A stretch of DNA of 64,000 nt from Budorcas taxicolor (GCF_023091745.1 NC_068920.1:150627622-150691621); one strand, 5' to 3'. Counted from the stretch's first letter, positions 1-11,083 are shown. The notes: generated by a model from the sequence alone, not told the origin. Numbers and translations are program-made.

Positions 1-497
1 CCAAATTGCCTGTTACTCCTACTTTTGCATTCTAATCCCCTATGAGGAAAAGGACATTGTTTTTCTTTGTTAGTTCTAAAAGGTCTTGTAGGTCTTCACA
101 GAACCATTCAACTTCAGCTTCTTCAGCATTACTGGTCAGAGCATAGACTTGGGTTACTGTGATATTGAATGGTTTGCCTTGGAAATGAACAGAGACTATT
201 GTGTCATTTTTGAGATTGCATCCAAGTACTGCATTTTAGACTCTTTTGTTGACTATGATGGCTACTCCATTCCCCCTAAGGGATTCCTGCCCACAGTAGT
301 AGATATGATGGTCATTTGAGTTAAATTCACCCATTTCAGTCCATTTTAGTTCGCTGATTCCTAGAATGTCAACATTCACTTTTGCCATCTCCTGTTTGAC
401 CACTTCCAATTTGCCTTGATTCATGGACCTAACATTTCAGGTTTCTATGCAATATTGCTCTTTACAGCATTGGACCTTGCTTGTATCACCAGTCACA
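1..497 (-). mobile_element. BovB LINE, endonuclease N-terminal region and 5' UTR (3' part outside the window)
   Basis: Antisense to the BovB 5' region. It reads from the apurinic-type endonuclease segment (minus-strand residues such as ILGISELKWT and NGVAIIVNKRV at 236-424) into the 5' UTR. The same sequence recurs at 21500-21800 and 29640-30150. The frame is broken by stops. The 3' part of this copy lies left of the window. It belongs with the inverted segment that follows. Confidence 0.9.
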
Positions 498-504
498 TCC
501 ACCA

Positions 505-880
505 CCACGTCCATGGTCAGGAGCAGCAGCCATGAGGAGATACCCCACATCCAAGGTAAGGAGCAGTGGCTGCACTTGGCTGGAGCAGCTGTGAAGAGAT
601 GACCCACGTCCAAGGTAAGAGAAACCCAAGTAAGATGGCAGGCACTGAAAGAGGGCATCAGAGGGCAGACAGACTGAAACCAAAATCACCAACAACTAGC
701 CAGTCTGACCACATGGACCACAGCCTTGTCTAACTCAATTAAACTAAGCCATGCCGTGTGGGGCCACCCAAGACAGACAGGTCATGGTGGAGAGGTCTGA
801 CAGAATGTGGTCCACCTGAGAAGGGAATGGCAAATGACTTCAGTATTCTTGCCTTTAGAACCCCATGAACAGTATGAACA
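505..880 (+). mobile_element. BovB 5' UTR segment, inverted relative to the adjoining copy
   Basis: Plus-strand match to the BovB 5' UTR, equivalent to the reverse complement of about 30290-30800. It runs from near the element's 5' end to the stretch ending ccccatgaacagtatgaa. It sits head-to-head with 1-497. About 130 bp of 5' UTR between the two parts is missing. That is the signature of a 5' inversion by twin priming of a minus-strand insertion. Confidence 0.8.
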
Positions 881-949
881 GAGTTGAGGGTTAACTGTGC
901 TTAAAACAATCAGGATGACACTGATAAGACTGCAGAATGACCAGCATCA

Positions 950-1198
950 AGATGACTGTCAGAGCTGACTGTTGCGCACACGACCCCCTCCCTCTACCTG
1001 TACACTCCTGAAACTCCCCTTTAAAACCTCTTGCCCCCTAATCCGTAGCTGGAAGTTCTCCTTGGACACAAGTCTACCTTCTCCTCAGGATGCTAGTCTC
1101 TCCAGTCTCTTGAAAAAGCAATCTTTTATTTCCTACCAACACTCATCTCTCAAGTAGTGGCTTTTAAGTGGCAAGCAGCTGACCTGAGTTTGTTAACA
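950..1198 (+). mobile_element. Candidate solo LTR fragment of a class I endogenous retrovirus
   Basis: The segment has LTR-like order: a pyrimidine-rich block, a TATA-like tttaaaac near 1019-1026, then an R/U5-like stretch (aaaaagcaatcttttattt, ctctcaagtagtggctttt) and an end at gagtttgttaaca. The U5-like wording resembles mammalian gammaretrovirus-like LTRs. No internal retroviral genes or second LTR are visible. The family is not identified and the 5' boundary is a guess. Confidence 0.45.
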
Positions 1199-1417
1199 CC
1201 ATGACAATAAATTCTGGTACAATTCCAGGCTGTTTCATATATAGTTGTGCAAAGGAAAGTTACCTAAACTCTGGTGTTCAGTCAAAAATTACCAAGCATG
1301 AAAAGAAAGCATGGGATATAACAAGGAAAGAAGCAGTCAAAGCCCAGAAGTGACGCAGATGCTGGGATTAGCAGACAAGCACACTGAACAGTTACTAGAG
1401 CTGTGTTCCACAGGTTC

Positions 1418-2190
1418 AAGCTCGGTAGAAACATGGAAGATATAAGCTCTAATAGCAGAGAGCAAAGAGGAACTAGAGAGCCTCTTGATGAGGGTGAAAG
1501 AGGGGAGTGAAAAAGCTGGCTTAAAGCTCAACATTATAAAACGAAGATCATGGCATCTGGTCCCAACACTTTATGGCAAATAGATGGGGAAACAGTGGAA
1601 ACAGTGACAGATGTTATTTTCTTTATTTTTCCCAAATCCCTGCAAACAGTGACTGCAGCCATGAAATTAAAAGACATTTGCTCCTTAGAAGAAAAGCTAT
1701 GACCAACATAGACAGCATACTAGAAAGCAGAGATATTGCTTGCTGACAAAGATCCATGTAGTCAAAGCTTTGATTTTTCCAGTAGTCATATATGGATATG
1801 AGAGTTGGACCATAAAGAAGACTGAGTGCTAAAGAATTGATGATTTTTAATTGTGGTGCTGGAGAAGACGCTTGAGAGTCCCTTGGACTACCAGCAGATC
1901 AAACCAGTCAATCTTAAAGGAAATCAACCCTGAATATTCATTGGAAGGACTGATGCTGAAGCTCCAATTCTTTGGCTACCTGATGCAAAGAGCCAACTCA
2001 TTGAAAAATACCCTGATGCTGGGAAAGATTGAGGGCAGGAGAAGGGGAAGGCAGAGGATGAGATGGTTAGATAACATCACCAACTCAGTGGGCATGAGTT
2101 TGAGTAAGCTCATGGAGATAGTAAAGGACAGGGAAGTCTGGTGTGCTGCAGTCTAAGGCATCAGCCACAATTTAGTGACTGAACAAGAAA
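1418..2190 (+). mobile_element. BovB LINE 3' fragment, old and 5'-truncated
   Basis: It starts in the C-terminal part of the reverse transcriptase frame and runs to the BovB tail (ttagtgactgaacaagaa). A residual frame at 1851-2156 shows the conserved C-terminal segment (WCWRRRLRVPWTTSRSNQS, GRRRGRQRMRWLDNITNSV). Divergence and indels are higher than in the young copies. No clear target duplication was found. Confidence 0.85.
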
Positions 2191-2523
2191 TATTGAATAT
2201 CTAGAAAGAAAACTATAATGTTGTGATAAAAACAATTGATGGGATTACTAGCAGATTAGATGTTTAAGAAAAAATAGTGATCTTGAATATACAGCAAAAG
2301 ATACAATTGAAAATGAAGCAACAAGAGAAAAGGAATGTTGGGAAAAAAAATTAACACCTGGGAGTAGTGGGCAAACTCTTAATAGGCATATAATTGGTGT
2401 CACTGAAGGAGAGCCAAGAATAGGAGGAATAAAAATATTTGCATAATTAATAACTAAATGTTTTAAGGTTTGGTAAAAACTCTATAATCCACAGTCCCAA
2501 AAGTCTGATGAATCCCAGGGCAA

Positions 2524-2655
2524 AGAAAAGTGAAAGTTAGTCACTTAGTCGTGTCCAAGTCTTTGTGACCCCAAGGACTGTAGCCCACCAGGCTCCTCTG
2601 TCCATGGGATTCTCCAGGCAAGAATACTGGAGTCGGTTGCCATTTCCTTCTCCAG
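2524..2655 (-). mobile_element. Bov-A SINE monomer
   Basis: Antisense Bov-A unit of about 130 bp, flanked by an 11-bp target duplication tcccagggcaa at 2513-2523 and 2656-2666. It interrupts the L1 ORF1 fossil. Confidence 0.9.
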
Positions 2656-2822
2656 TCCCAGGGCAAGATGTATTTAAAAACCCACACAGATGCAGTTTAT
2701 CATCAAACTGTTCAAGCCAGTGAGAAAAACAGTATCTTAACATCAACCAGAGGAAAAATATATGCATTGCAAAGAGAGAAAATGTAAAAATGTTAGAAGC
2801 TTTCTTGTTAGGAATGATGAAG

Positions 2823-3038
2823 TTTGTGTTTGCTATTTGCTCAGTCGTGTCCGACTCTATGCAACACCACGGATTGTAGCCTGCCACGCTTCTCTGTCCA
2901 TGTGATTTTCCAGGCGAGAATACTGGAGTGGGTAGCCATTTCCTTCTCCAGGGGATCTGCCCAACCCAGAGATCGAACCTGGGTCTCCTGCATGGCAGGT
3001 AGACTCGTTACAGTCTGAGCCACCAGGGAAGCCTCTGA
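2823..3038 (-). mobile_element. Bov-tA SINE
   Basis: Antisense full-length Bov-tA: a Bov-A body followed by the tRNA-Glu-like head (gatcgaacctgggtctcc, ccaccagggaagcc). It is flanked by a 10-bp duplication aatgatgaag at 2813-2822 and 3039-3048. It is the second SINE in the L1 fossil. Confidence 0.93.
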
Positions 3039-3115
3039 AATGATGAAGGGGAGAGACAATGAAGGAACATCTCTGACATTTTAGATGTAAAATGCTCTCA
3101 ACCAAAATTCTGTGC

Positions 3116-4562
3116 AAGCAAACACACGCATAATGGGAGTCCCAGAGAAAGAGGAAAAGAAAGAGGCAGAAAAAACATTTGTAGAAACACATTTTTTTTG
3201 AATAAACACTCCTTGGATGGTTATAAGCTTATTATTAATTTCCAGAGATCTGAAAAATTGATATCAACATTTTTGCTGTATTTCTCATTGCTTTAAAAGA
3301 GGAGCCAATTTTGGAGAATTATTTTTACTCCACCAGAGGAGGGGAGTTCTATATTGCCTTTATAAAATCTCTGTTTTTTTTTAAACTACTGAAATACCTA
3401 AATAGCATTTGAAATAATAAGACATCCGTTTAAAACAGACTGTTCAGGGAAAGAAAAAAATTGTTCTTAAACTGTCATATATGTTATGAATAGTGTGTTC
3501 TCAGAAAAGCAACTTATATGATTGGAGTTAAAAAACGGATTTCTTGGGATGAAGCATATTTGAGACATGACTTTTGCTCTCATTTTAAGCTAAATTTGTT
3601 TACTTTTAATGAGTGTATATGTCTTTAACATCTAGCATTCATATTTCTCACAGCATTTGTTCTTGTTAATGATAAGTAAATATATATGTATATCATTGTA
3701 TTATTATACATATTATTATATTATATATTATTATATATTTTTGCAATTGTCAAATTATATTTTACTAGTGGAAGAGAAGATCTTTGACAATATATAGTAA
3801 TTTTATATGTGACGTCTAAGAAACTTTTGCTTTTCCAGGGTCACATAACTTCTCAGCCAAACCAGAACTAATCTCTGACTTTTTAATACCAAAATGCATA
3901 ACTTAGGTAGAGGAAATCTGTACTTTGTCCTTGCAATATGATTTCAATTATGTAAAACTACTTGAGTGGGTAGGAACAGATTTTAGAATTTCAGGGAAAA
4001 AAGTGCTTTTATCATACTGCTAAGGTTCTAATTTCTTAGTGCGATGTTTACTGTTTGTTTCCAAAGAATCACCTGCTTCAAGTAGGAAGAGTTTGAGCTA
4101 AAGCAAAGTCCTTGTTCCCTTTGTTGCCTGCCCAAGGGAAGTCCTATGTGACTTTAGAAGTGCCCTTGAACTTCAGGACAGGTGGTACCTCTTTCCTCGG
4201 GAGATCCTGGGACTCAGACAGCGGCTTAGAGGTGAGAACCCCGGGGAAGAGGTTTTACACCTGCACTTGAGGACCTGGGATTGGTGCCCATCCATGAAGT
4301 CTGCTGAGAATCCCTTCAAAGCACTTGTCCTTGAACCACTCTGTGTCAGCTCTCTGAGAGCAAATGCAGCCTCGTTCTGGATATCATGAAGTCTTATTGC
4401 TTTTGCCTAATCAAGGACAAAGGTGCCTTTGTTTTGCCCTTTTTGTCAGGGATTCTAAAAGGGAGAAAATGGTCATTAACTCCTTCACTTTGTGTGATTA
4501 AAATCAAATAGCAGAGCCATTGCCTTTCTACCGGATAAATAATGAATTTTACAAACATAGGG
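3116..4562. other. Mostly unique AT-rich sequence
   Basis: No gene is seen. It holds an AT-rich low-complexity stretch (3675-3750) and a possible MIR remnant near 3836-3900 (ccagggtcacataacttctc). The GC-moderate part at 4090-4460 matches nothing I recognise. Confidence 0.5.
3675..3750. repeat. AT-rich low-complexity repeat
   Basis: Irregular tat/tta repeats (for example attattatattatatattatt). Most likely a decayed microsatellite. Confidence 0.7.
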
Positions 4563-4765
4563 AGAAATGCTAGCTCAGTTGGTAAGGATCTGCCTGCAGT
4601 GCAGGAGACCCAGTTTCAGCCCCTGAGTTGGGAAGATCTCCTGGAATAGGAAATGGCAACCCACTCCAATATTGTTGCCTGGAGAATTCAATGAACAGGG
4701 GAGCCTGGCTGGTTACAGTCCCTGGGGTCACAAACAATCAGACATGACTGAGCAACAACAACGTA
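4563..4765 (+). mobile_element. Bov-tA SINE
   Basis: Sense Bov-tA. The tRNA-like head (gctagctcagttggtaagga, ctgcctgcagtgcaggagac) is followed by the Bov-A body and the tail atgactgagcaacaacaac. Confidence 0.9.
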
Positions 4766-6639
4766 CACACACATATGTATCTAATTATTATTCTTGTGTT
4801 TCTACATAATAGCCAACTATGCCAACTTAGAATGTGTAACCAAGATATACTATCATTTACTAGGTAACCAACATGTAAATCAGAAAAAAATATAAAGTTA
4901 GGAGTATAGAGATTCAGGTTGTATTTCTGGTTGGACATAAATAATAATATAACAACATAATATCAGCTTATCAAATGCAAATATTATGAAAGGTGCTTTA
5001 TATACATTAAATCTTCATTTTCAAGACGGCTTCATAAATCAGATGCTATTGTATTGCTGTGATGAAGCTGCATCTCAGAGGCTGCTTGTACCGTCTCACT
5101 TGTGCAGCGGGTTTTGGGGAGAACCCTGAGGCTGAGGTCAGGGCTCCTGCACAGTGCACCACCTCCCAGCCATCACTGTGGGGCTTGCTATTCGCCCTCT
5201 GCCACCTCAGGTTCTCAGCTGCCAAATCAGAAAACAACATCTGTCCAGCCTCCTGCAGAGCACAAGGTAAAGCAAATGACAAAATGGGTTTTGCAAGTAC
5301 GGTTTTTTAATGCAGTGCCCGCTTTGTGATTTTAATTTTTCTAGCAGGCTGTGATCTCCCAAGGACAGTTGAATCACAGTTTGATTCCTTTAATCACAAA
5401 CAATTCCTCCAAAGTGACATATGTGATGACAAGAGAGAAACAATTTTCCAGTTCAGTCTTTAACATCCACCCAAAATAACACCGTGGGGTTTGAGTCTTT
5501 CTTCTGTCCATCAGTGGATATAGCTGAAATGGTTTCCACTGAACTCTGAGGACTACGTTTCTCCCTAAGGTGGCATTTTCGCCATTAGGAAAGTTCTTCA
5601 GGGACCTTGCAGGGAGATGGGTGTGGGGAAGGTCACCACGACAGTCACCTGACCCTGGGTCAGCCTCAGCCCACTCCCCCTATTGCAGCTCTGATGGGAA
5701 CCCCAGAGATCTGCTGTCTGCTGAGCCAGTTTCACGCATGTGGAGAAGCAAAGGGCATCTCAACTCTGCTCATCCTCTGCTAAGTTTTTGCTGAAATTAG
5801 TTTCTAGGAAGGGGGCTAGAGCATGCTGCCTTGTCCCTAGATTTCTCAACATCACAAATGTAAATAGCTCTGCCTCCTTGGCCTGTCTGTGTGTTCTCTT
5901 AAAGCCAATGCAAGTATCATCACCACCAATCATTCTATGGAATAAGACTGAAAGAAAGAATAAGACGACGTTAGTTTGTAAATCTCACTCATGAAGTCAT
6001 TCATCTGTTTTCTTTTTTTTAATTCCTCTTTCTCCTGATGCTGAATGAGGGGACCTGAGATGCTCATAGTCTTAGAAGATAGAAGCCTCAGATACACATT
6101 TACCTCAGCACTTCAGCTTTACAGGGTGGGAATCAGTGCTGTTGTTGGTTTCTCAGTAAACAGTAAACAGTGGCAAAAATCAAAACAGAAAACAACCATC
6201 TGGCTTATAAAGCTTTGTGCCTATGTCTGGTAGAGTCTAGTAAATTCTGACCCTTCATAACCTCAAGAAAAAGCAAGCTCCGAGCAAATAAACATTCTGA
6301 GCTCCAAAATGAGCACTGAATATTCAATATTGTATGAAGCAATAACAGGAAATGAAAGCAGCCCGAGGCCAGTGAGTCAGAGAAGGGTCGGAGAGAAAAG
6401 CCTGCAACCAGTAGGACCACTGAGAGTCCAGCTGCCCCGGTATTTCTGGGCCTGAGGATGCAACCCTTTATAAGAACTTGAGTAAGGAGGGGTCTAACTG
6501 CAACAAAACCTCCTCTGACCGCAGCAGGCTCCAGGAAATGGATGACGGTGAAGAAAGAAAATAAGCGTGAAACCGTCTCCCATGAATGCATTCATACTTC
6601 CAGGGGCCATTCGTGATCCATGTCTTAAGATACAATGTG
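4766..6639. other. Unique sequence with a GC-richer block and a possible MIR
   Basis: 4980-5060 (gtgctttatatacattaaat and what follows) resembles a MIR core. 5046-5310 is GC-richer and open on both strands for about 80 codons, but has no recognisable domain, start context or splice signals. The rest (5340-6639) contains short chance reading frames only. Confidence 0.45.
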
Positions 6640-7070
6640 CTGAGGGGGAGAAAGGGGGGTGGGGGGGATGAACAGGGAAACTGGGCTTGACATATGTACA
6701 CAATGGATATTATGCATAAAATAGGTAACTAAGGAGAACCTCCGGTACAGCACAGGAAACTCTTCTCAGTTGTTCTCTGCGATGACCTAAATGGGAAGAG
6801 GATGAGATGGTTGGATGGCATCACTGATTCAATGGACATGAGTCTGAATAAACTCCGGGAGTTGGTGATGCACAGGGAGTCCTGGTGTGCTGTGGGGCGT
6901 GGGGTTGCAAAGACTTGGACAGGACTGAATGACTGGACTGAACTGAACTGAAATGGGAAGAGAATCCAAAAGAGAGGGGATATATGTACACTTATAGCTT
7001 ATTCATTCTGCTGTACAGTAGAGACTAATGCAATGTTGTAAAGCAACTATAAGTCAGTAGAAGTTTAAAA
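6640..7070 (+). mobile_element. L1 3' UTR/3' end, interrupted by a BovB tail
   Basis: It begins with the G-rich tract typical of artiodactyl L1 3' UTRs (6641-6670), then ataaaataggtaactaagga and the terminal module with gtacagcacaggaaactctt, and ends ttgtaaagcaactataagtc followed by an A-run. Removing 6801-6962 restores continuity between gacctaaatgggaagag and aatccaaaagag. Confidence 0.8.
6801..6950 (+). mobile_element. Very short BovB 3'-end insertion inside L1
   Basis: Only about 150 bp of BovB tail (gatgagatggttggatggca to gactgaactgaactg). It is flanked by a 12-bp duplication aaatgggaagag at 6789-6800 and 6951-6962. This is extreme 5' truncation, giving a SINE-sized LINE copy. Confidence 0.9.
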
Positions 7071-7531
7071 AAAGATGCCATAGTCCAAAGTCCACGATAC
7101 ACATTAAATTTGCACAAACATATTCTCATAGTGAGCAGGAGCATCTCTAGTCTTTCCTCTAAGATTTTAATTCTGAGGGATGCATGAACCCAATTAGAAA
7201 AAGATAGGGGAACATACTACTTGCTGTATTGTTGTTATTGGCAGGTCCACAGATCTGGAGCCCCTGAACCTAGTTATGTCCTATTGGCTGCCTCCTGGAG
7301 CCTGAGGTTTGGGAGGCTCACATGACATCCCTGAGCTTCATTTTGCTCCATGTTCCTCATCTAACATATCAAGTGTAGAATAGATCTGTCCCCAGCCTTG
7401 TGACCTTGGGCTTTGAAGGTGAAGTGATGCTCATCCTCACACTCCTCTCAATATTTCAGGAAGCCCAAGAAAGACTCCAGTTAGAATAAGACCGCAGACA
7501 GAAGAGAATATCACTATGTTTGCTGTTACCT
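7071..7531. other. Unique sequence
   Basis: No reading frame, repeat or motif that I recognise. Confidence 0.5.
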
Positions 7532-7542
7532 AGAATTCATTT

Positions 7543-7816
7543 CGGAGAAGGCAGTGGCACCCCACTGCAGTACTCTTGCCTGGAAAATCCCATGGATGGA
7601 GGAGCCTGGTAGGCTGCAGTCCATGGGGTCAAGGAGTCAGACAGGACTGAGTGACTCCACTTTCACTTTTCACTTTCATGCATTGGAGAAGGAAATGGCA
7701 ACCCACTCCAGTGTTCTTGCCTGGAGAATCCCAGGGACGATGGAGCCTGGTGGGCTGCCGTCTATGGGGTTGCACAGAGTTGGACACGACTGAAGCGACT
7801 TAGTAGCAGCAGCAGC
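7543..7816 (+). mobile_element. Bov-A2 SINE (dimer)
   Basis: Two Bov-A units joined by the linker cactttcacttttcactttc, with an agc-rich tail. Flanked by a perfect 11-bp duplication agaattcattt at 7532-7542 and 7817-7827. A young copy. Confidence 0.95.
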
Positions 7817-7875
7817 AGAATTCATTTAGGTCAATGTGATGATAACTAAGAAAGTGGAGAAAACCACTATACCAT

Positions 7876-8237
7876 TCAGTTCCGTTCAGTCACTCAATCG
7901 TGTCTGACTCTTTGCGACCCCATGAATTGCAACACGCCACGCCTCCCTGTCCATTCTCATCTCCCAGAGTCTACCCAAACTCATGTCCATCAAGTCAGTG
8001 ATGCCATCCAGCTATCTCATGATCTGTTGTCCCCTTCTCCTCCTGCCCCCAATCCTTCCCAGCATTAGGGTCTTCTCCAATGAGTCAACTCTTCACATGA
8101 GGTGGCCAAAGTATTGGAGTTTCAGCTTCAACATCAGTCCTTCCAATGAACACTCAGGACTGATCTCTTTTAGGATGGACTGGCTGAATCTTCTTGCAGT
8201 CCAAGGGACTGTCAAGAGTCTTCTCCAACACCACAAA
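7876..8237 (-). mobile_element. Nested BovB, 3' part (sense with the insertion)
   Basis: Antisense BovB 3' end, from the tail (cagttccgttcagtcactca) to the segment gtcttctccaacaccacaaa. It is the 3' half of a minus-strand insertion into the BovB at 7850-10760. The inverted 5' half follows directly. Confidence 0.85.
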
Positions 8238-8718
8238 ATGCTGAGCTGGAAGAGGCACAAGCTGGAATCAAGATTGCTGGGAGAAATTTTAATAACCACA
8301 GATACACAGATGACACCACCTAATGGCAGAAAGTGAAGAGGAACTAAAAAGCCTCTTGATGAAAGTGAAGGAGGAGAGTGAAAAAGTTGGCTTAAACCTC
8401 AACATTCAGAAAACTAAGATCATGGCTTCTGGTCTCATCACTTCATGGGAAATAGACGGGGAAAGAATGTCAGATTTTATTTTTGGGGGGCTCCAAAAAA
8501 ACTGCAGATGGTGATTGCAGCCATGAAATTAAAAGATGCTTACTCCTTGGAAGGAAAGTTATGATCAATCTAGATAGCATATTTAAAAGCAGAGACATTA
8601 CTTTGCCAACAAAGGTCCATCTAGTCAAGACTATGGTTTGTTCAGTAGTCATGTATGGATGTTAGAGTTGGACGGTGAAGAAAGCTGAATGCCAAAGAAC
8701 TGATGCTTTTAAACTGTG
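8238..8718 (+). mobile_element. Nested BovB, inverted 5' part
   Basis: Plus-strand BovB from the YADD-motif region (here mutated: acagatacacagatgacacc) to gatgcttttaaactgtggt. That end is contiguous in element coordinates with the start of the neighbouring antisense segment (ttgtggtgttggag). The two halves make one BovB with a 5' inversion. A G6 run at 8485-8490 shifts the frame, as in the copies at 16924 and 51931. Confidence 0.85.
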
Positions 8719-9513
8719 GTTGACCTAAATCAAATCACTTATAACTATACAGCGGAAGTGAGAAATAGATTTAAGGGACTAAATCTGATAAACAGAGTGC
8801 CTGATGAACTATGGATGGAGGTTCCTGACATTGTACAGGAGACAGGAATCATCCTCAATAAAAAGAATGCAAGAAAGCAAAATGGCCGTCTGAGGAGGCC
8901 TTTCAAATAGCTGTGAAAAGAAGAGAAGTGAAAAGCAAAGGAGAAATGGAAAGATATACCCATTTGAATAAAGAATTCCAAAGAATAGCAAGGAGATGTA
9001 AGAAAGCCTTCCTCAGCAACCAATGCAAAGAAATAGAGGAAAAAAATAGACTGGGAAAGACTAGAGATCTCTTCAAGAAAATTAGAGATACCAAGGGAAC
9101 ATTTCATGCAAAGATGGGCTCAATAAAGGACAGAATAGAAGCAGAAGATATTAAGAAGAGGTGGCAAGAATACACAGAAGGACTGTACAAAAAGATCTTC
9201 ATGACCCAGATAATCATGATGGTGTGATCACTCACCTAGAGCCAGATATCCTGGAATGTGAAGTCAAGTGGGCCTTAGAAAGCATCACTATGAACAAAGC
9301 TAGTGGAGGTGATGGAATTCCAGTGGAGCTCTTTCAAATCCAGAAAGATGATGCTGTGAAAGTGCTGCACTCAAATGCCAGCAAATTTGGAAAACTCAGC
9401 AGTGGCCACAGGACTGGAAAAGGTCAGTTTTCATTCCAATCCCAAAGAAAGGCAATTCAAAAGAATGCTCAGACTACCGCACAGTTGTACTCATCTCACA
9501 TGCTAGTAAAGTA

Positions 9514-10134
9514 ATGTTTAAAATTCTCCAAGCCAGGCTTCAGCAATACGTGAGCCATGAACTTCCAGATGTTCAAGCTGGTTTCAGAAAAGGCAGAGGA
9601 ACCAGAGATCAAATTGCCAACATCCACTGGATCATTGAAAAAGCAAGAGGGTTCCAGAAAAACATCTGTTTCTGCTTTATTGACTATGCCAAAGCCTTTA
9701 ACTGTGTGGATCACAATAAACTGTGGAAAATTCTGAAAGAGATGGGAATACCAGACCACCTGACTTGCCTCTTGAGAAACCAGTATGCAGGTCAGGAAGC
9801 AACAGTTAGAACTGGACATGGAACAACAGACTGGTTCCAAATAGGAAAAGGAGTACGTCAAGGCTGTATATTGTCACCCTGCTTATTTAACTTCTATGCA
9901 GAGTACATCATGAGAAACGCTGGGCTTGAGGAAGCCCAGGCTGAAATCAAGATTGCCAGGAGAAATATCAATAACCTCAGATATGCAGATGACACCACCC
10001 TTATGGAAGAAAGTGAAGAAGAACTAAAGAACCTCTTGATGAAAGTGAAAGAGGAGAGTGACAAAGTTGGCTTAAAGCTCAACATTCAGAAAATAAGATC
10101 ATGGCATCCGGTCCCATCACTTCACAGCAAATAG
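9514..10134 (+). pseudogene. BovB reverse transcriptase fragment (206-codon open frame)
   Basis: A reading frame covering the palm region of the BovB (RTE-clade) reverse transcriptase, which copies LINE RNA at nicked DNA in the nucleus. Visible blocks in order: VQAGFRKGRGTRDQIANIHW (about residues 22-41), FIDYAKAF carrying the first catalytic Asp (about 55-62, followed by Asn where sister copies have Asp), GVRQGCILSPCLFNFY (about 113-128), and YADDTTLMEESEEEL with the catalytic Asp pair (about 156-170). The frame is lost after LNIQK, where sister copies continue. Upstream parts of the same copy lie in other frames (8913-9227, 9161-9514), so this is a dead element despite intact catalytic motifs. 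There is no separate promoter. Confidence 0.9.
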
Positions 10135-10773
10135 ATGGGGAAACAGTGGAAGCAGTGGCTGACTTTATATTTCTGGGCTGCAAAGACACTGAGATGGTGA
10201 TTGCAGCCATGAAATTAAAAGACACTTACTTCTTGGAAGGAAAGTTATGACCAACCTAGACAGCATAATAAAAAGCAGAGACATTACTTTACCAACAAAG
10301 GTCCGTCTAGGCAAGGCTATGGTCTTTCCTATGGTCATGTATGGATGTGAGAGTTGGACCATAAAGAAAGCTGAGCGCTGAAGAATTGATGCTTTTGAAC
10401 TATGATGTTGGAGAAGACTCTTGAGAGTCCCTTGGACTGCAAGGAGATCCAACCAGTCCATTCTAAAGGAGATCAGTCCTGAGTGTTCATTGGAGGGGCT
10501 GATGCTGAAGCTGAAATTCCAGTACTTTGGCCAACTCATGCAAACTGCTGACTCATTTGAAAAGACCCTGATGCTGGCAAAGATTAAGGGCAGGAGGAAT
10601 GGGACGACAGAGGATGAGATGGTTTGATGGCATCACCAACTCGATGCACGTGAGTTTGGGTGGACTCTGGGAGTTGGTGATGGACAGGGAGGCCTGGCAT
10701 GCTGCAATTCATTGGGTCACAAACAGTCAGATATGACTGAGCGACTGAACTGAACTGAACTGATGATAACTAA

Positions 10774-11083
10774 ATTCACCAGGTGTCTATTGTATATTGA
10801 GAAGTTTTCACACACACAGACATACACACACACACACAAAATGAAATCTCATGTGAGCCATCATTTTACTACTAGGTAGCTTGAGACCTAGAAAAAAGGC
10901 ATGACCCTCCAAGGCCAGGGCCCAGCACAGGATCTGCATCTGCTGGTGAGCAGGTACTTAGTGTAGGTGCAGGATCAGCATGAAGGGGATCTCCTGTGTC
11001 TCTGTCATCATGCCTGGTAGAGTTATCTCAGGATCAGAAAGAACTTTGACTGGCATATGTGTGTATGCATATATATGTATGAT
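10774..11083. other. Unique sequence with a short CA-rich repeat
   Basis: A CA-rich microsatellite lies at about 10810-10840. The remainder has no recognisable feature. Confidence 0.6.

Larger units (their letters stand above)
2191..3115 (+). mobile_element. Ancient L1 ORF1 fossil, interrupted by two SINEs
   Basis: 2191-2523, 2656-2822 and 3039-3115 together follow the L1/HAL1 ORF1 layout: a coiled-coil-coding A-rich stretch, an RRM-like part around gcatataattggtgtcactgaagg, and the C-terminal part around gtgagaaaaacagtatctta. The frame is destroyed. The pieces are contiguous once the two SINEs are removed. At 3130-3185 another L1-ORF1-like string (gggagtcccagagaaagagg) follows, possibly a duplicated piece. 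Confidence 0.65.
7850..10760 (+). mobile_element. BovB LINE, 5'-truncated, split by a nested BovB
   Basis: Perfect 13-bp target duplication tgatgataactaa at 7837-7849 and 10761-10773. The copy begins in the linker between endonuclease and reverse transcriptase (aaagtggagaaaaccactat). It is interrupted at about 7875 by another BovB (7876-8718), resumes at gacctaaatcaaatcac, and continues through the reverse transcriptase and C-terminal part to the tail gactgaactgaactgaac. Its own length without the insertion is about 2.07 kb. Frames are broken but long pieces survive (8913-9227, 9161-9514, 9514-10134). Confidence 0.95.

Noticed and set aside
2857..3192. Minus-strand 111-codon frame and similar frames across SINEs (for example 42369-42818, 53810-54172, 60050-60271).
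   Set aside because: They read through Bov-tA/Bov-A sequence (recurring words such as SLGREDPLEKEMATHSSILA). These are translated SINEs, not genes.
5046..5310. Overlapping open frames on both strands in a GC-richer block.
   Set aside because: About 80 codons each, with no domain, splice context or codon pattern. Expected by chance from composition.
8481..8495. Possible programmed frameshift at the T/G run in BovB copies.
   Set aside because: Moving from the FIFG frame to the GSKITADGD frame needs a +1 (or -2) shift, not the usual -1, and several copies here have no run and read straight through. A fixed mutation is simpler.
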